Source of the DNA: JAXLXE01 sp046328115
Lineage (GTDB): Bacteria > Chloroflexota > UBA6077 > JACCZL01
Assembly: GCA_046328115.1 (NCBI GenBank)
Contig: JAXLXE010000003.1
Location: forward strand, 620,001 to 684,000
Direction of reading: 5' to 3'
DNA length: 64,000 nucleotides
The position numbers and the translations under genes were made by a program. Below, piece after piece: positions 48,922-57,238 of the stretch. The stretch's first letter is position 1; the number at the start of each line of letters is the position of its first letter. Below the pieces are notes generated by a model that made no database searches, was not told the DNA's origin, and worked only from the letters and a program-made list of their open reading frames with translations.

Positions 48922-49816
48922 TGTCCACTCCTAGATTGAGCAACACGTACACCGCTGCCACGATGATCACCACGGCCTGGACCACTGCGTAGTCACGCTG
49001 CAGAATCGATGCCACGGCAAGGCGCCCCACGCCCGGCCAGGCAAACACCACCTCCGCGGCGACCGCGCCACCCAGCAGGTTGCCCAGTACGATGCCCATC
49101 ATCGTGATCACCGGGATCGCCGCGTTTCGGAGCGCGTGCCGACTGATCACCGTGCGCTCGCGCAGCCCCTTGGCCAGGGCGGTCCGAACGTAGTCGCTGC
49201 GAATCACCTCGAGTAGGGAGGCCCGCGTGAGCCTGGCCAGGGCTGCCGTTCCGGCGGTTCCCAGCGTGATAGCGGGCAGAACCAGGTGTAGCCAGGTCGA
49301 GTCGCCAGACGTCGGGAGCGCACGCAACCACAGCCCAACCACGAGGACGAGAACGGTCCCCAGTACAAAGTTGGGCGTTGAGTGACCGAGCAGCGCGGCC
49401 GCCATGATCACCCGATCCAGCACCCCGTTACGCCGGACCGCGGCCAGGATCCCGGCTGGTACCCCACAAGCCACGGCGAGCACAAACGCCGACACCGCCA
49501 GGACCAGCGTCGCGCTGATCCGCTCGGCGACGACGGTTCCCGCCGGCTCGCGCCGGACGAGGGAGTTGCCAAAGTCGCCTGCCAGTAGGATCCGTGAGAA
49601 GTACTGCGCGTACTGCGCCCCGACCGGCGCGTCCAACCCTAGCTGTTCGCGGACCCGCGCGATGTCATCCGCCGTCGCGGAGTCTGAGAGCAGCAGCGCC
49701 GCCGGATCTCCGCTAAGACGGAGGGCCACAAACGCGATGGTGACCACCAGCCAGAGCGTGAAAAGGCCGCGTAGCGATCTGCGTAAGACGTAGGCGCTGA
49801 GTGACAAGTAGCTCAC
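48881..49816 (-). CDS. Peptide-type ABC permease (DppB family)
   Basis: A 311-residue permease with six helices. It begins AYVLRRSLRGLFTLWLVVTI and carries ALRLSGDPA, REQLGLDAPVGAQYAQYFS, the coupling loop DYVRTALAKGLRERTVISRH and AEVVFAWPGVGRLAVASILQ, ending VDIVYGWVDPKIRYR. GTG at 49816. First gene of the three-gene importer cluster (DppB, DppC, binding protein) reading left; permeases precede the binding protein here, the reverse of the first cluster. Confidence 0.88.
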   Translation of the reverse strand: MSYLSLSAYVLRRSLRGLFTLWLVVTIAFVALRLSGDPAALLLSDSATADDIARVREQLGLDAPVGAQYAQYFSRILLAGDFGNSLVRREPAGTVVAERISATLVLAVSAFVLAVACGVPAGILAAVRRNGVLDRVIMAAALLGHSTPNFVLGTVLVLVVGLWLRALPTSGDSTWLHLVLPAITLGTAGTAALARLTRASLLEVIRSDYVRTALAKGLRERTVISRHALRNAAIPVITMMGIVLGNLLGGAVAAEVVFAWPGVGRLAVASILQRDYAVVQAVVIIVAAVYVLLNLGVDIVYGWVDPKIRYR

Positions 49817-49914
49817 CGATTCGGTCAGGTCATCCGACGCGAGGACTCCGGGGCCAGTATGGGCAGTGAAATGGAACGGGCCATTAACCTCGGCGACCGC
49901 GCCGTTAGCCTCTC

Positions 49915-50745
49915 ATGATCGGCCCGTTAAGCGTTGGCGATACCATGACGAGCGTGGAATCCCGAGGCCCCCTTTACGACCAGATCGGCCGTGGATACGA
50001 CACCACACGCCGAGCGGATCCCGCGATCGTGGACGCCCTGCTCGTCCATCTGGCGTCCAAGCCTGGCAACCGCGTGCTTGATCTGGGCTGCGGGACCGGC
50101 AACTACACCGCGGCGATACGCGCCCGAGGGCTGGACGTGGTGGGCTTGGACCGCTCCGGGCGGATGCTGGAGACGGCACGGAATAAGGACCGTCGAGTCC
50201 CGTGGCTGCTCGGCGAGGCCGGCCGACTGCCCTTCGCGGACAGCGCCTTCGGTGGTGCGCTGTGCACGCTGGCCATCCACCACTTTCCCGATCTGACCGG
50301 TCCGTTCGCGGAGGTGCGCCGGGTACTGCGCGGTGGGCGGTTCGTGTTGTTCACGGCCACGGCGGAGCAGATACGCCGCTACTGGGTCTGCAACTACTTT
50401 CCGGAGGCCATGTCCAGGGCCATCCAGCAGATGCCCAGCAGATCAGCGGTGGACGAGGCGCTGGCGCGGTCAGGCTTCACGCGCATCACGCGGGTGCCGT
50501 TCCTGATCCCGCCGGACCTCCAGGACTTCTTCCTGTACGCCGGCAAACACCGGCCAGCCATGTACCTGGATCCCAACGTGCGCGCCGGTATCTCCACGTT
50601 CGCCTCGCTGGCGGACCCGAACGAGATAGCCGCCGGATGCGAGCGGCTGGCGGCGGACATACAGAGCGGCCGGATCGGTGAGATCAGGGCGCGGTATCGG
50701 TCGGACGGCGGCGACTACGAGCTAGTCGTGGCCTCGATCGTGTAA
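49915..50745 (+). CDS. Class I SAM-dependent methyltransferase
   Basis: A methyltransferase of 276 residues (266 from the ATG at 49945). The SAM motif is RVLDLGCGTGNYTAAIRA, followed by acidic DVVGLDRSGRMLETA and the motif FGGALCTLAIHHFPDLTGPF, EVRRVLRGGRFVLFT, as in the UbiE/COQ5-like group. The C-terminal half is helical and probably chooses the substrate. It is preceded by a short divergent gap from the permease gene. Substrate unknown. No clear SD decides between the two starts. Confidence 0.83.
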   Translation: MIGPLSVGDTMTSVESRGPLYDQIGRGYDTTRRADPAIVDALLVHLASKPGNRVLDLGCGTGNYTAAIRARGLDVVGLDRSGRMLETARNKDRRVPWLLGEAGRLPFADSAFGGALCTLAIHHFPDLTGPFAEVRRVLRGGRFVLFTATAEQIRRYWVCNYFPEAMSRAIQQMPSRSAVDEALARSGFTRITRVPFLIPPDLQDFFLYAGKHRPAMYLDPNVRAGISTFASLADPNEIAAGCERLAADIQSGRIGEIRARYRSDGGDYELVVASIV

Positions 50746-50806
50746 CCCGCATTAGAGCATCGTGGGTCAACTCCACAACGTCACGCGGGGCCCAAGCTCC
50801 CAGCGC

Positions 50807-51853
50807 TCAACTCAGATGAACTGTCCGGGATTCACGAACCGAGCGCTGGGCCGCGTCCAGGATGCGCTGCGCCTCTACGCCGGCGACTGGATCGCAGAGG
50901 CCCTCGATGGGACGGCCGTCGCGGACTCGGGTCAGGAAGTAGGTGGGGCCGTCGCGCTCGTCAGCGGGTAGGTCCGGCGGGTCCGCCGTCGTGTTCTGGT
51001 CTAGCGTCACAAGCTGGACGCGGCCGGGCAGGGCCGGGGCGCCTTCGCGGGCGGCCTTGGGCTGGTGAACCAGGACCGTGCCGCGATCACCGTACACAAT
51101 GAAACCGTAGCCGGGTTCCATCCCGATCTGGGTCCAGCTACACTCGAGCAAGGACAGCGCGCACGGATACCGCAGCGTGATGATGGCGTTGTCCTCTGCC
51201 TTCAAGTCCGGCTTGCGCAAGTGGGCTGCCACGGCGGTCACGCTGCTGGGCCGTCCCAAGACGCCATAGCTCAGCACGGCGCCGTAGCCGCCGTAGTCGA
51301 TCAGCACGCCGCCGCCGCAGCGATGCTCGTCATAGAGCCACTCGCAGAACTGCGGTGAGCAGCCGTACTCGCGGGGTCCAATCTGGCTGCCACGGTAGCT
51401 GAACTGGATCGGCTCGCCCACGGCACCCTCCCGAACCAGGCGGAGACCGTGCTGCACAGCGGCACGCCAGGCCGTGGGCCAGTTCACCATCAGGGGCGTC
51501 CCCGTGGCCTTCGAAGCAGCCAACGCCGCCTCGGCACCGGCTAGGTCCGCGGCCATCGGCTTCTCGATGACCGTAGGACGCCCCATCCCGAGCGCCTGGG
51601 CCGCGTACGCCGCGGATGAACGATTGTCCGAATACGTCCAGACCACGTCAACGTCCCGACGGTCCAGCACGGCGGACGGGTCATCCGCCAGGTCAATCCC
51701 GCCATGGCTGGCACGCATGCGGGCGCGGAGCTCAGGATCTGGATCCGCGGCGATCACGGGCTCGCCGAGATCGCCAGCCATCAGCGCGTCCAGGTTGGGC
51801 CAGACGTGGTCATGGCTGAGGCCCATGATGCCGATGCGGAGCTTCGCCGGCAT
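50807..51853 (-). CDS. Gfo/Idh/MocA family oxidoreductase
   Basis: A 348-residue NAD(P)-dependent dehydrogenase. The N-terminal Rossmann region is RIGIMGLSHDHVWPNLDALM, with the EKP motif in GRPTVIEKPMAADLAGAEAA, and the C-terminal alpha/beta substrate domain contains CGGGVLIDYGGYGAVLSYGV. Members oxidise sugars or inositols or reduce related ketones. The ATG overlaps the upstream Gfo/Idh/MocA gene stop by one base (TGATG), indicating coupling. Confidence 0.88.
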   Translation of the reverse strand: MPAKLRIGIMGLSHDHVWPNLDALMAGDLGEPVIAADPDPELRARMRASHGGIDLADDPSAVLDRRDVDVVWTYSDNRSSAAYAAQALGMGRPTVIEKPMAADLAGAEAALAASKATGTPLMVNWPTAWRAAVQHGLRLVREGAVGEPIQFSYRGSQIGPREYGCSPQFCEWLYDEHRCGGGVLIDYGGYGAVLSYGVLGRPSSVTAVAAHLRKPDLKAEDNAIITLRYPCALSLLECSWTQIGMEPGYGFIVYGDRGTVLVHQPKAAREGAPALPGRVQLVTLDQNTTADPPDLPADERDGPTYFLTRVRDGRPIEGLCDPVAGVEAQRILDAAQRSVRESRTVHLS

Positions 51854-53088
51854 CAGGACAGCCCGTAGTGCGCGTTCAGCGGCGCCTGGTAGGCGTCCAC
51901 TCGGCCGTCCAGGACCTCCGCCAGCGTGACCGCGCGGCGCGCCTGCGATGACTCAACGATGGCGAAGCTCGCCGCCAGGTCGTGGAGCCCCTCGACACCG
52001 CTGGTGGCGGCCTCACGGCCCGCTCGGATCGCTGACAGCCAGTCCCCAATGAGCAGCCCAAACGCGTCTTCCAGCCCATTCGGGAACAGCGCCTGACGCT
52101 CAGCGGCGGTGACGTGGCGATCGAAGTAGTCGTTGAGCGGCTCCTGCTCGCTCCCGTCCAACTGGATTCGATCCGCCCTCAGCACGCCTTTGGAGCCGTA
52201 GAAGAGCGGCTGGGGGCCGGTGGTCTGCCCGCCGTGCCCGGCAAACGACCAGGCAAGCTGCCCCAGCGCGCCGCTCTCGAAGGAGGCGGAGGCCATGAAC
52301 GTGTCGTCCGCGTCGCACGCCACCCGATCCATGATCTCCCCGTCCGTCGCGCGGAGATACCGCTCAGGCTCGATCACCGCGGCAAGCGCGGTCACCTCGC
52401 TGACCTCGCCGCACAACATACGGAGGCGGTGGAAGATGTGCGGCCCAATGTCCAGCGACGCGCCGCCCGCGCCGATCAGCTTCTGGTGTCGCCAGGGCGA
52501 GTTGCCCACGAATCGGTCCGGCGACCACTCTGGAACACCCAGCACCCACCAGGTCACCATCTGCGGCTTGCCCAGGTCGCCCCGCTCCAGCGCCCAGCCG
52601 GCGCGCCGCATGACCGGGTGAAACCTGGCGTTCTCGCACACCGCCAACACCACGCCCCGCTGCTTCGCCGCGTTTACCATGGTGTGTGCCGCGCGCACGC
52701 TGACGGCCATGGGTTTCTCAACCAGCGCGTGGACACCGGCCTCGATGGCCTGGAGCGCCTGGGTGTGGTGCAGGCCCACCTCGGTGGTGATGTCCACCGC
52801 GTCCACAACGCCCGCGTCCAGCATGGCGCGAACGTCCGTGTAGGTCTCCGGCAGCACGTCATCCTGGAAGTCAGACACGTAGCTGTGCGGCGCGGTGAAG
52901 GTCACTGGAGCGGGCTCCGGACCCTCGCCACGCTTGCGGAACGTCAGGGCGCGCTGGGGATCTCGCGAGCAGATAGCCGTGATACGGAAGTCGTCGAAAC
53001 CGCGACGCCGCAGCTCGGCATAGCCGCGCAGATGCAGCGGCAGGATGCGTGACGCCCCCACCAGGCCTATTCGGATTGGACTAGCCAA
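51853..53088 (-). CDS. Gfo/Idh/MocA family oxidoreductase
   Basis: A 411-residue paralogue of the downstream oxidoreductase: RIGLVGASRILPLHLRGYAE at the start, the EKP motif in VHALVEKPMAVSVRAAHTMV, and the substrate domain with GGASLDIGPHIFHRLRMLCG, including the Gly-Asp-Gly-His-type catalytic region of this family. TTG start at 53088. The pair probably acts on one substrate in sequence or as isoenzymes, for example in catabolism of an inositol or sugar derivative. The vapBC module is divergent upstream. Confidence 0.87.
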   Translation of the reverse strand: MASPIRIGLVGASRILPLHLRGYAELRRRGFDDFRITAICSRDPQRALTFRKRGEGPEPAPVTFTAPHSYVSDFQDDVLPETYTDVRAMLDAGVVDAVDITTEVGLHHTQALQAIEAGVHALVEKPMAVSVRAAHTMVNAAKQRGVVLAVCENARFHPVMRRAGWALERGDLGKPQMVTWWVLGVPEWSPDRFVGNSPWRHQKLIGAGGASLDIGPHIFHRLRMLCGEVSEVTALAAVIEPERYLRATDGEIMDRVACDADDTFMASASFESGALGQLAWSFAGHGGQTTGPQPLFYGSKGVLRADRIQLDGSEQEPLNDYFDRHVTAAERQALFPNGLEDAFGLLIGDWLSAIRAGREAATSGVEGLHDLAASFAIVESSQARRAVTLAEVLDGRVDAYQAPLNAHYGLS

Positions 53089-53191
53089 GGTCGTTCACCC
53101 TCCTCATCGCCAATCGAGCCTCTCGACCGCCCCCGCGCTTGATATGCTACTCTAATCCCACTTGTATGGGCTTTAACCCAGGAGGGCCGGC

Positions 53192-53458
53192 GTGGCGTCC
53201 ACCATCCGTACTCACGTGGTTATCCCGAAGTCCGTTGCCGAGTCCATCGATAGCCTGGTAGGACGGCGCGCGCGGAGCCGCTTTCTCACCGAAGCCGCGG
53301 AGGAGAAGCTGCGTCGGCTACGGCTAGCTCGGGTCGCGCGCGCGGCGGCCGGCTCGCTGGCCAACGCCGATACGCCAGGCTGGGAGTCGAGCGAGTCCGC
53401 TGGCGAATGGGTTCGCGACTCGCGCACGGCGGCAGATCGAACGCCGGAGCACGATTGA
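53192..53458 (+). CDS. vapB: Ribbon-helix-helix-type antitoxin (VapB-like)
   Basis: An 88-residue protein. The N-terminal 40 residues, IRTHVVIPKSVAESIDSLVG, RRARSRFLTEAAEEKLRRL, fit a ribbon-helix-helix DNA-binding dimer. The acidic, unstructured C-terminus (DTPGWESSESAGEWV) is suitable for wrapping the toxin; the GW-E-S pattern recurs in CopG-like antitoxins. GTG start preceded by GGAGGG. The PIN toxin starts inside the stop (TTGA). It would repress the operon. Confidence 0.8.
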   Translation: MASTIRTHVVIPKSVAESIDSLVGRRARSRFLTEAAEEKLRRLRLARVARAAAGSLANADTPGWESSESAGEWVRDSRTAADRTPEHD

Positions 53459-53841
53459 GCAGATTCCTGCTCGACACGACGACGCTGATCGACTTGTCCA
53501 AGGGTAGGGAACCGGCCACGTCAGCTGTGTTCTCGCTCATTGAACGCGGCGATGAGCTGGGGGTCTGCGCGGTAAACGTTGCTGAGTTCTTTACGGGCGT
53601 GCCGCCGGCCGAGCGATCGATCTGGACCGAGTTCTTCAGCCTGTTGGACTTCTGGCCTATCACGCCCGCCGCGGGGCGGCGGGCGGGCATCTGGCGACAT
53701 GACTACGGGCGCCAAGGCTTGACACTGTCTTCAACGGACACATTGATCGCCGCCGTCGCCAGTGAAAACAACGCTGTCGTACTGACCAGAAATGTGAAGG
53801 ATTTCCCGATGCCAGAGATTTCAGCACGACCCACGCCGTAG
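53455..53841 (+). CDS. vapC: VapC-type PIN-domain RNase toxin
   Basis: A 128-residue PIN toxin. Conserved acidic residues: FLLDTTTLIDLSKG (D7), NVAEFFTGVP (Glu) and SSTDTLIAAVA (Asp), with the final VVLTRNVKDFP. Relatives cleave tRNA or 23S rRNA. TTG start at 53455 overlaps the antitoxin stop by 4 nt, which fixes it. The next gene (GIY-YIG-like) starts 6 nt downstream and may share the transcript. Confidence 0.86.
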   Translation: MSRFLLDTTTLIDLSKGREPATSAVFSLIERGDELGVCAVNVAEFFTGVPPAERSIWTEFFSLLDFWPITPAAGRRAGIWRHDYGRQGLTLSSTDTLIAAVASENNAVVLTRNVKDFPMPEISARPTP

Positions 53842-53847
53842 CAACGC

Positions 53848-54285
53848 TTGGCAGCCTACCCAGGGACCTACATCCTAGTCCTCTGGATGCCGATCGCGGC
53901 CGACGTCAATGTGGGCAGCCGCAGGAGGCAGGCGTTTTCAGACGGGCACCACGCCTACGTCGGCAGCGCGCTCAACAGCCTCTTCCCCCGACTCCGGCGC
54001 CACCTGCGGGTGGACAAACCGCTACGCTGGCATATCGACTATCTCCGCCAGGTCGCCAGCGTGGTACGCATCTACTACCGCCTTGGCACTGAGCGCATCG
54101 AGTGCGAGACGGCGAGCAGGGTCGCCGCCCTCGACGGCGCTGAGGCAATCCCCCGATTTGGCTCCTCGGACTGCCGCTGCGCCTCGCACCTGTTCCGACT
54201 GCCAACCGGGACGGAGCTCGAACTAGGACCAGGGTGGGTCGCGCTCGACGTGGACGAGCGCGACCCATTGTCTGCTCTCGCCTAG
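53848..54285 (+). CDS. GIY-YIG/DUF123-like protein
   Basis: A 145-residue protein matching DUF123, a GIY-YIG-type nuclease fold: GTYILVLWMPIA, DGHHAYVGSALNSLFPRLRR, HLRVDKPLRWHIDYLRQVAS, and a later Cys/His pair FGSSDCRCASHLFRLP. The classical GIY and YIG are replaced by GTY and YVG, and a conserved Arg follows. Similar domains are fused to endonuclease III in archaea. Nuclease activity is not proven. TTG start right after vapC. Its stop overlaps the converging enolase-superfamily gene by 4 nt. Confidence 0.75.
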   Translation: MAAYPGTYILVLWMPIAADVNVGSRRRQAFSDGHHAYVGSALNSLFPRLRRHLRVDKPLRWHIDYLRQVASVVRIYYRLGTERIECETASRVAALDGAEAIPRFGSSDCRCASHLFRLPTGTELELGPGWVALDVDERDPLSALA

Positions 54286-55424
54286 ACCCGGTACTTCTCG
54301 ATCATCTTGCGGTTCAGCTCCACCCCCAGGCCCGGCTTGCTGGGCAATGTGACCATGCCTTGAGCGTCAACGGTGGGCGGGTCCACCAGAAGCTCCTCGT
54401 TGATTGGGCCAGGATACTGACAGAACTCCAGCATGTCCGCGTTGGGGATCGCCGCGATCATGTGCAGATTCGCCGTCGTGGTCAGGATGCTGGAGAAGGC
54501 GTGCGGCACACAGGGCAGGTTGTGCATCCAGGCCATGGCGGCGATGCGGCGGGTCTCGGTGAAGCCGCCGCTCAGGATCACGTCTGGCTGGACAATGTCC
54601 ACCGCGCCGCGCTGGATCAGCTCACGGAAGCCAACGGCGGACATCTCCGTCTCGTACCCGGCGATCGGCAGGTCCAGCGCGGCGGCGAGCTGCGCACTGC
54701 CGGCAACGTCGTCGGTGGTGAGGGGCTCTTCCAGCCAGTACACGTCTAGCTCCTGGAGCTTGCGGCCCATCTTGAGCGCCGTGGGCAGGTTCCAGCAGCG
54801 GTTCACGTCCACCATGATGCGCCGGTCCGGCCCCAGGACCTCGCGCACGGCGCGGACACGTCGGAGGTCTTCTTCCAGGCTGGTTCGGCACAGATCTGAT
54901 CCGGCCAGCAGCTCATGCGGGAGACGGCCAATCTTCATCTTGATGGCATTGAAGCCGCGGTCCACGTAGCCCTGCATCTCCTTCGATAGGGCATCCACGT
55001 CCTTGCCCACCATGTAGAAGCCGCCGCTAGCATAGGCCTGGACTCGATTGGTGTAGCCACCCAGGAGCTGATAGACGGGTCGGCCGGTGGCCTTACCGGC
55101 GATGTCCCAGAGCGCGATGTCGATGGCGCTGATGGCAGAGACGATCGGGCCCCGCCGGCCACGGCCGAAGGTGCGGCGGTACATCTTGTCGTACAGCCGC
55201 TCGATGAGGGCCGGGTCCTCGCCGATCAGCATCGGCTTGATCTCATTGATGAGGTGCGGCACCGCGGCGGAGCCGCCGCCGGCCGCCTCGGCGATGCCGG
55301 TGATCCCGGCGTCCGTATCTACCTCAACCAGTAGGCAGGCGCGTCCCTCGAGTACGTTGACGGCATCCATCCACTGTGGGCCGCCGTGACGGAGCAACGT
55401 CAGGCGAATGTCGGTGATCTTCAA
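54282..55424 (-). CDS. Mandelate racemase/muconate lactonizing enzyme family (enolase superfamily)
   Basis: A 380-residue TIM-barrel enzyme that abstracts the alpha-proton of a carboxylate. The catalytic Lys motif is FNAIKMKIG; metal ligands are in RIMVDVNRCWNL (Asp), VYWLEEPLTTDDV (Glu) and the next barrel strand, IAGYETEM (Glu). The His of the His-Asp dyad is in PCVPHAFSS and the Asp is probably in QPDVILSGGFTE. This matches MR-type dehydratases and racemases such as galactonate dehydratase. ATG at 55424. Operonic with the cyclase-family gene upstream (34-nt gap). Confidence 0.88.
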   Translation of the reverse strand: MKITDIRLTLLRHGGPQWMDAVNVLEGRACLLVEVDTDAGITGIAEAAGGGSAAVPHLINEIKPMLIGEDPALIERLYDKMYRRTFGRGRRGPIVSAISAIDIALWDIAGKATGRPVYQLLGGYTNRVQAYASGGFYMVGKDVDALSKEMQGYVDRGFNAIKMKIGRLPHELLAGSDLCRTSLEEDLRRVRAVREVLGPDRRIMVDVNRCWNLPTALKMGRKLQELDVYWLEEPLTTDDVAGSAQLAAALDLPIAGYETEMSAVGFRELIQRGAVDIVQPDVILSGGFTETRRIAAMAWMHNLPCVPHAFSSILTTTANLHMIAAIPNADMLEFCQYPGPINEELLVDPPTVDAQGMVTLPSKPGLGVELNRKMIEKYRV

Positions 55425-55457
55425 AGCTCACTCCTGAGTAAGAATGGTTCGGCGCTC

Positions 55458-56402
55458 TCAGAACACTGCCACCGGGTTGCACGGTGAGCCGGTGCCGTTG
55501 GGGATCCGCAGGGGAAGGATGTTGATGAGGAACTGCCAGCGGTTCCGCTGCCGGCAGGCCGCGGCCAGATCGTCCAGCCAGGCGTTGTCCAGGATCCACA
55601 AGCCCAGGGCCACGATGCCGACCTGGTGGACCGGGTTGGAGAACCGCGGGTACGGGCTGGGGCCCACGTCGTTCCCGGTGTCGGAGCCCATCACGGAGAT
55701 CTCCCGCTCGTGCATGAAGGGGAGGATCTCGGGGAGCGGTCCGGCGCTGCCGGCCACCGCCACGTCTACCGGACCGGTGCGCTCGCGGTGACCTAGCTGG
55801 CCGGTCCGCATGAGCAGCACGTCACCGCGCTCCACCTTGAAGCCGCATTCGCGCTCCGCCTTCTCGATGTCGTCCAGTCCCACGCCGTCGCCGCGCTCCA
55901 CCAGATCGGTGCCGCGCAGCATGGGCGCGTCGACCAGGACGCCGCGCGTGATGATCCCGGGGCTGGCCACGTCCACGCTGTGGGTGGTGGCGCCGCCGGC
56001 CGTGCTGACGTTGGTGGATGGGGCACCGTTGTAGCAGCGGCCGTCCCAGAAGAAGTGGGCCAGGCTGTCGATGTGGGTGATGGTGTGGCCGTGGAACACC
56101 AGGCCAAAGTAGTCCATGGCCACCTGGCGATCGGGCCCCTCGCCCGGGCGATAGAGATCGCCGCTGGACACCATGTAGTGCTGGGGCGGCCGCTGCGAGT
56201 CCGGGCCCGCCTGGTAGCTGATACGGCGGGCGCAGCTCACGGTAGCGCCCTCCTGGACCAGCCCCAGTGCGCGCTTGAGCGAGTCCGGCGAGAGGTGGTT
56301 CAGCGTGCCCCGCTGATCGTCCGCACCCCAGCGGCCCCAGTTGGAGAGCGATTGCATCCAGCCCAGGAGTTGATCCTGGGTGGGTTTGCGATCGGACGGC
56401 AT
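55458..56402 (-). CDS. Cyclase family protein (kynurenine formamidase-like)
   Basis: A 314-residue metal hydrolase of the cyclase family (PF04199). The metal motif is GLVFHGHTITHIDSLAHFFW, with a further D/E in VLVDAPMLRGTDLVERGDG and a conserved ISVMGSDTGND. Known members hydrolyse formylkynurenine or isatin; large soil paralogue groups act on unknown amides or lactones. ATG at 56402. It leads to the enolase-superfamily gene, so the pair may degrade one carboxylic acid derivative. Confidence 0.83.
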   Translation of the reverse strand: MPSDRKPTQDQLLGWMQSLSNWGRWGADDQRGTLNHLSPDSLKRALGLVQEGATVSCARRISYQAGPDSQRPPQHYMVSSGDLYRPGEGPDRQVAMDYFGLVFHGHTITHIDSLAHFFWDGRCYNGAPSTNVSTAGGATTHSVDVASPGIITRGVLVDAPMLRGTDLVERGDGVGLDDIEKAERECGFKVERGDVLLMRTGQLGHRERTGPVDVAVAGSAGPLPEILPFMHEREISVMGSDTGNDVGPSPYPRFSNPVHQVGIVALGLWILDNAWLDDLAAACRQRNRWQFLINILPLRIPNGTGSPCNPVAVF

Positions 56403-56493
56403 GGCGCGTCCTCCCTGTTCATGGGCGGCGGGCGCACACGGCCCGCGTCGGGACTATGCTACAGCGGGCGACGATCGGACCGACGGGCGCGGC

Positions 56494-56883
56494 CTAGCTT
56501 CCAGACCGATGGGTCTCACTGATCTCGGCGACGTATTCACCGATCGCTCGGCGAACTCCGCGAACAACGGCGTCCATGAACCATCGTGGAAGCGTCCCGC
56601 CCAGCGGACCATGCGCGAGAAAACTCTCATCGATCGTGCAGATTTCATCACAGAAGACCACGCTGTCATGACGGAGCCCGCCCATTCCCGCGGGGATTGC
56701 TAGTCGAGACGGACCAAGCCTCCCGCGCGAGAATATCGGCACGACGATCACATCATCCGCGAGCCGATTCCGGATGTCGGACGAGACCACTATTGTCGGC
56801 CGTGGCTGATGAGGGTCGCGCGGCTGCCCCGGAGTCTCAACGAGCCAGATCTCGCCACGACGGGGACTCCCTACAGGAACCAT
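56494..56883 (-). CDS. mazF: MazF/PemK-type endoribonuclease toxin
   Basis: A 129-residue toxin with RRGEIWLVETPG, RPTIVVSSDIRNR, VIVVPIFSRGRLGP and DSVVFCDEICTID, the strand series of the MazF SH3-like barrel that cuts mRNA at short sequences. It follows its antitoxin gene with an 8-nt gap on the same strand. GTG or ATG start: ATG at 56883 fits the conserved beginning. Confidence 0.85.
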   Translation of the reverse strand: MVPVGSPRRGEIWLVETPGQPRDPHQPRPTIVVSSDIRNRLADDVIVVPIFSRGRLGPSRLAIPAGMGGLRHDSVVFCDEICTIDESFLAHGPLGGTLPRWFMDAVVRGVRRAIGEYVAEISETHRSGS

Positions 56884-56891
56884 CCAGCCGC

Positions 56892-57152
56892 TTAGGTCGT
56901 GCGCTCTCGGAGTCGGCGTTCAGTCGCCTTCTGACGGAGCCGTCGCCATGATTCATAGGCCTCGCGAACTCCGGGGTCCATCTCGTCGAGATACTGGGCT
57001 GCCTCTGCTTCATCCTGGAGGCGATCGCGCCACAACCGCAGCGCGTCGTCGATCACGGTGCTGCGGGCTACCCCCACGTGCTCGGAGACGTATTCGTCGA
57101 CGGCGCGCAGCAGCACCGGATCTATCGTTGAGCTAATTCGCGCGCGACGCAT
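56892..57152 (-). CDS. Ribbon-helix-helix antitoxin of the MazF pair
   Basis: An 86-residue protein; the N-terminus ARISSTIDPVLLRAVDEYVS followed by RSTVIDDALRLWRDRL is a ribbon-helix-helix DNA-binding domain, and the rest is acidic and helical for toxin binding (EAAQYLDEMDPGVREAYESW). ATG at 57152 with a strong GGGAGGGGA 5 nt upstream; longer versions run past it without sense. Represses the operon in known relatives. Confidence 0.82.
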   Translation of the reverse strand: MRRARISSTIDPVLLRAVDEYVSEHVGVARSTVIDDALRLWRDRLQDEAEAAQYLDEMDPGVREAYESWRRLRQKATERRLRERTT

Positions 57153-57238
57153 GTAAATCCCCTCCCGGTGTACCGCCGGCTCGGCAGCGACCAAGTGTCC
57201 ACCGTGATGATCGGCCTACGCCAACCGCCCCTGCCAGC

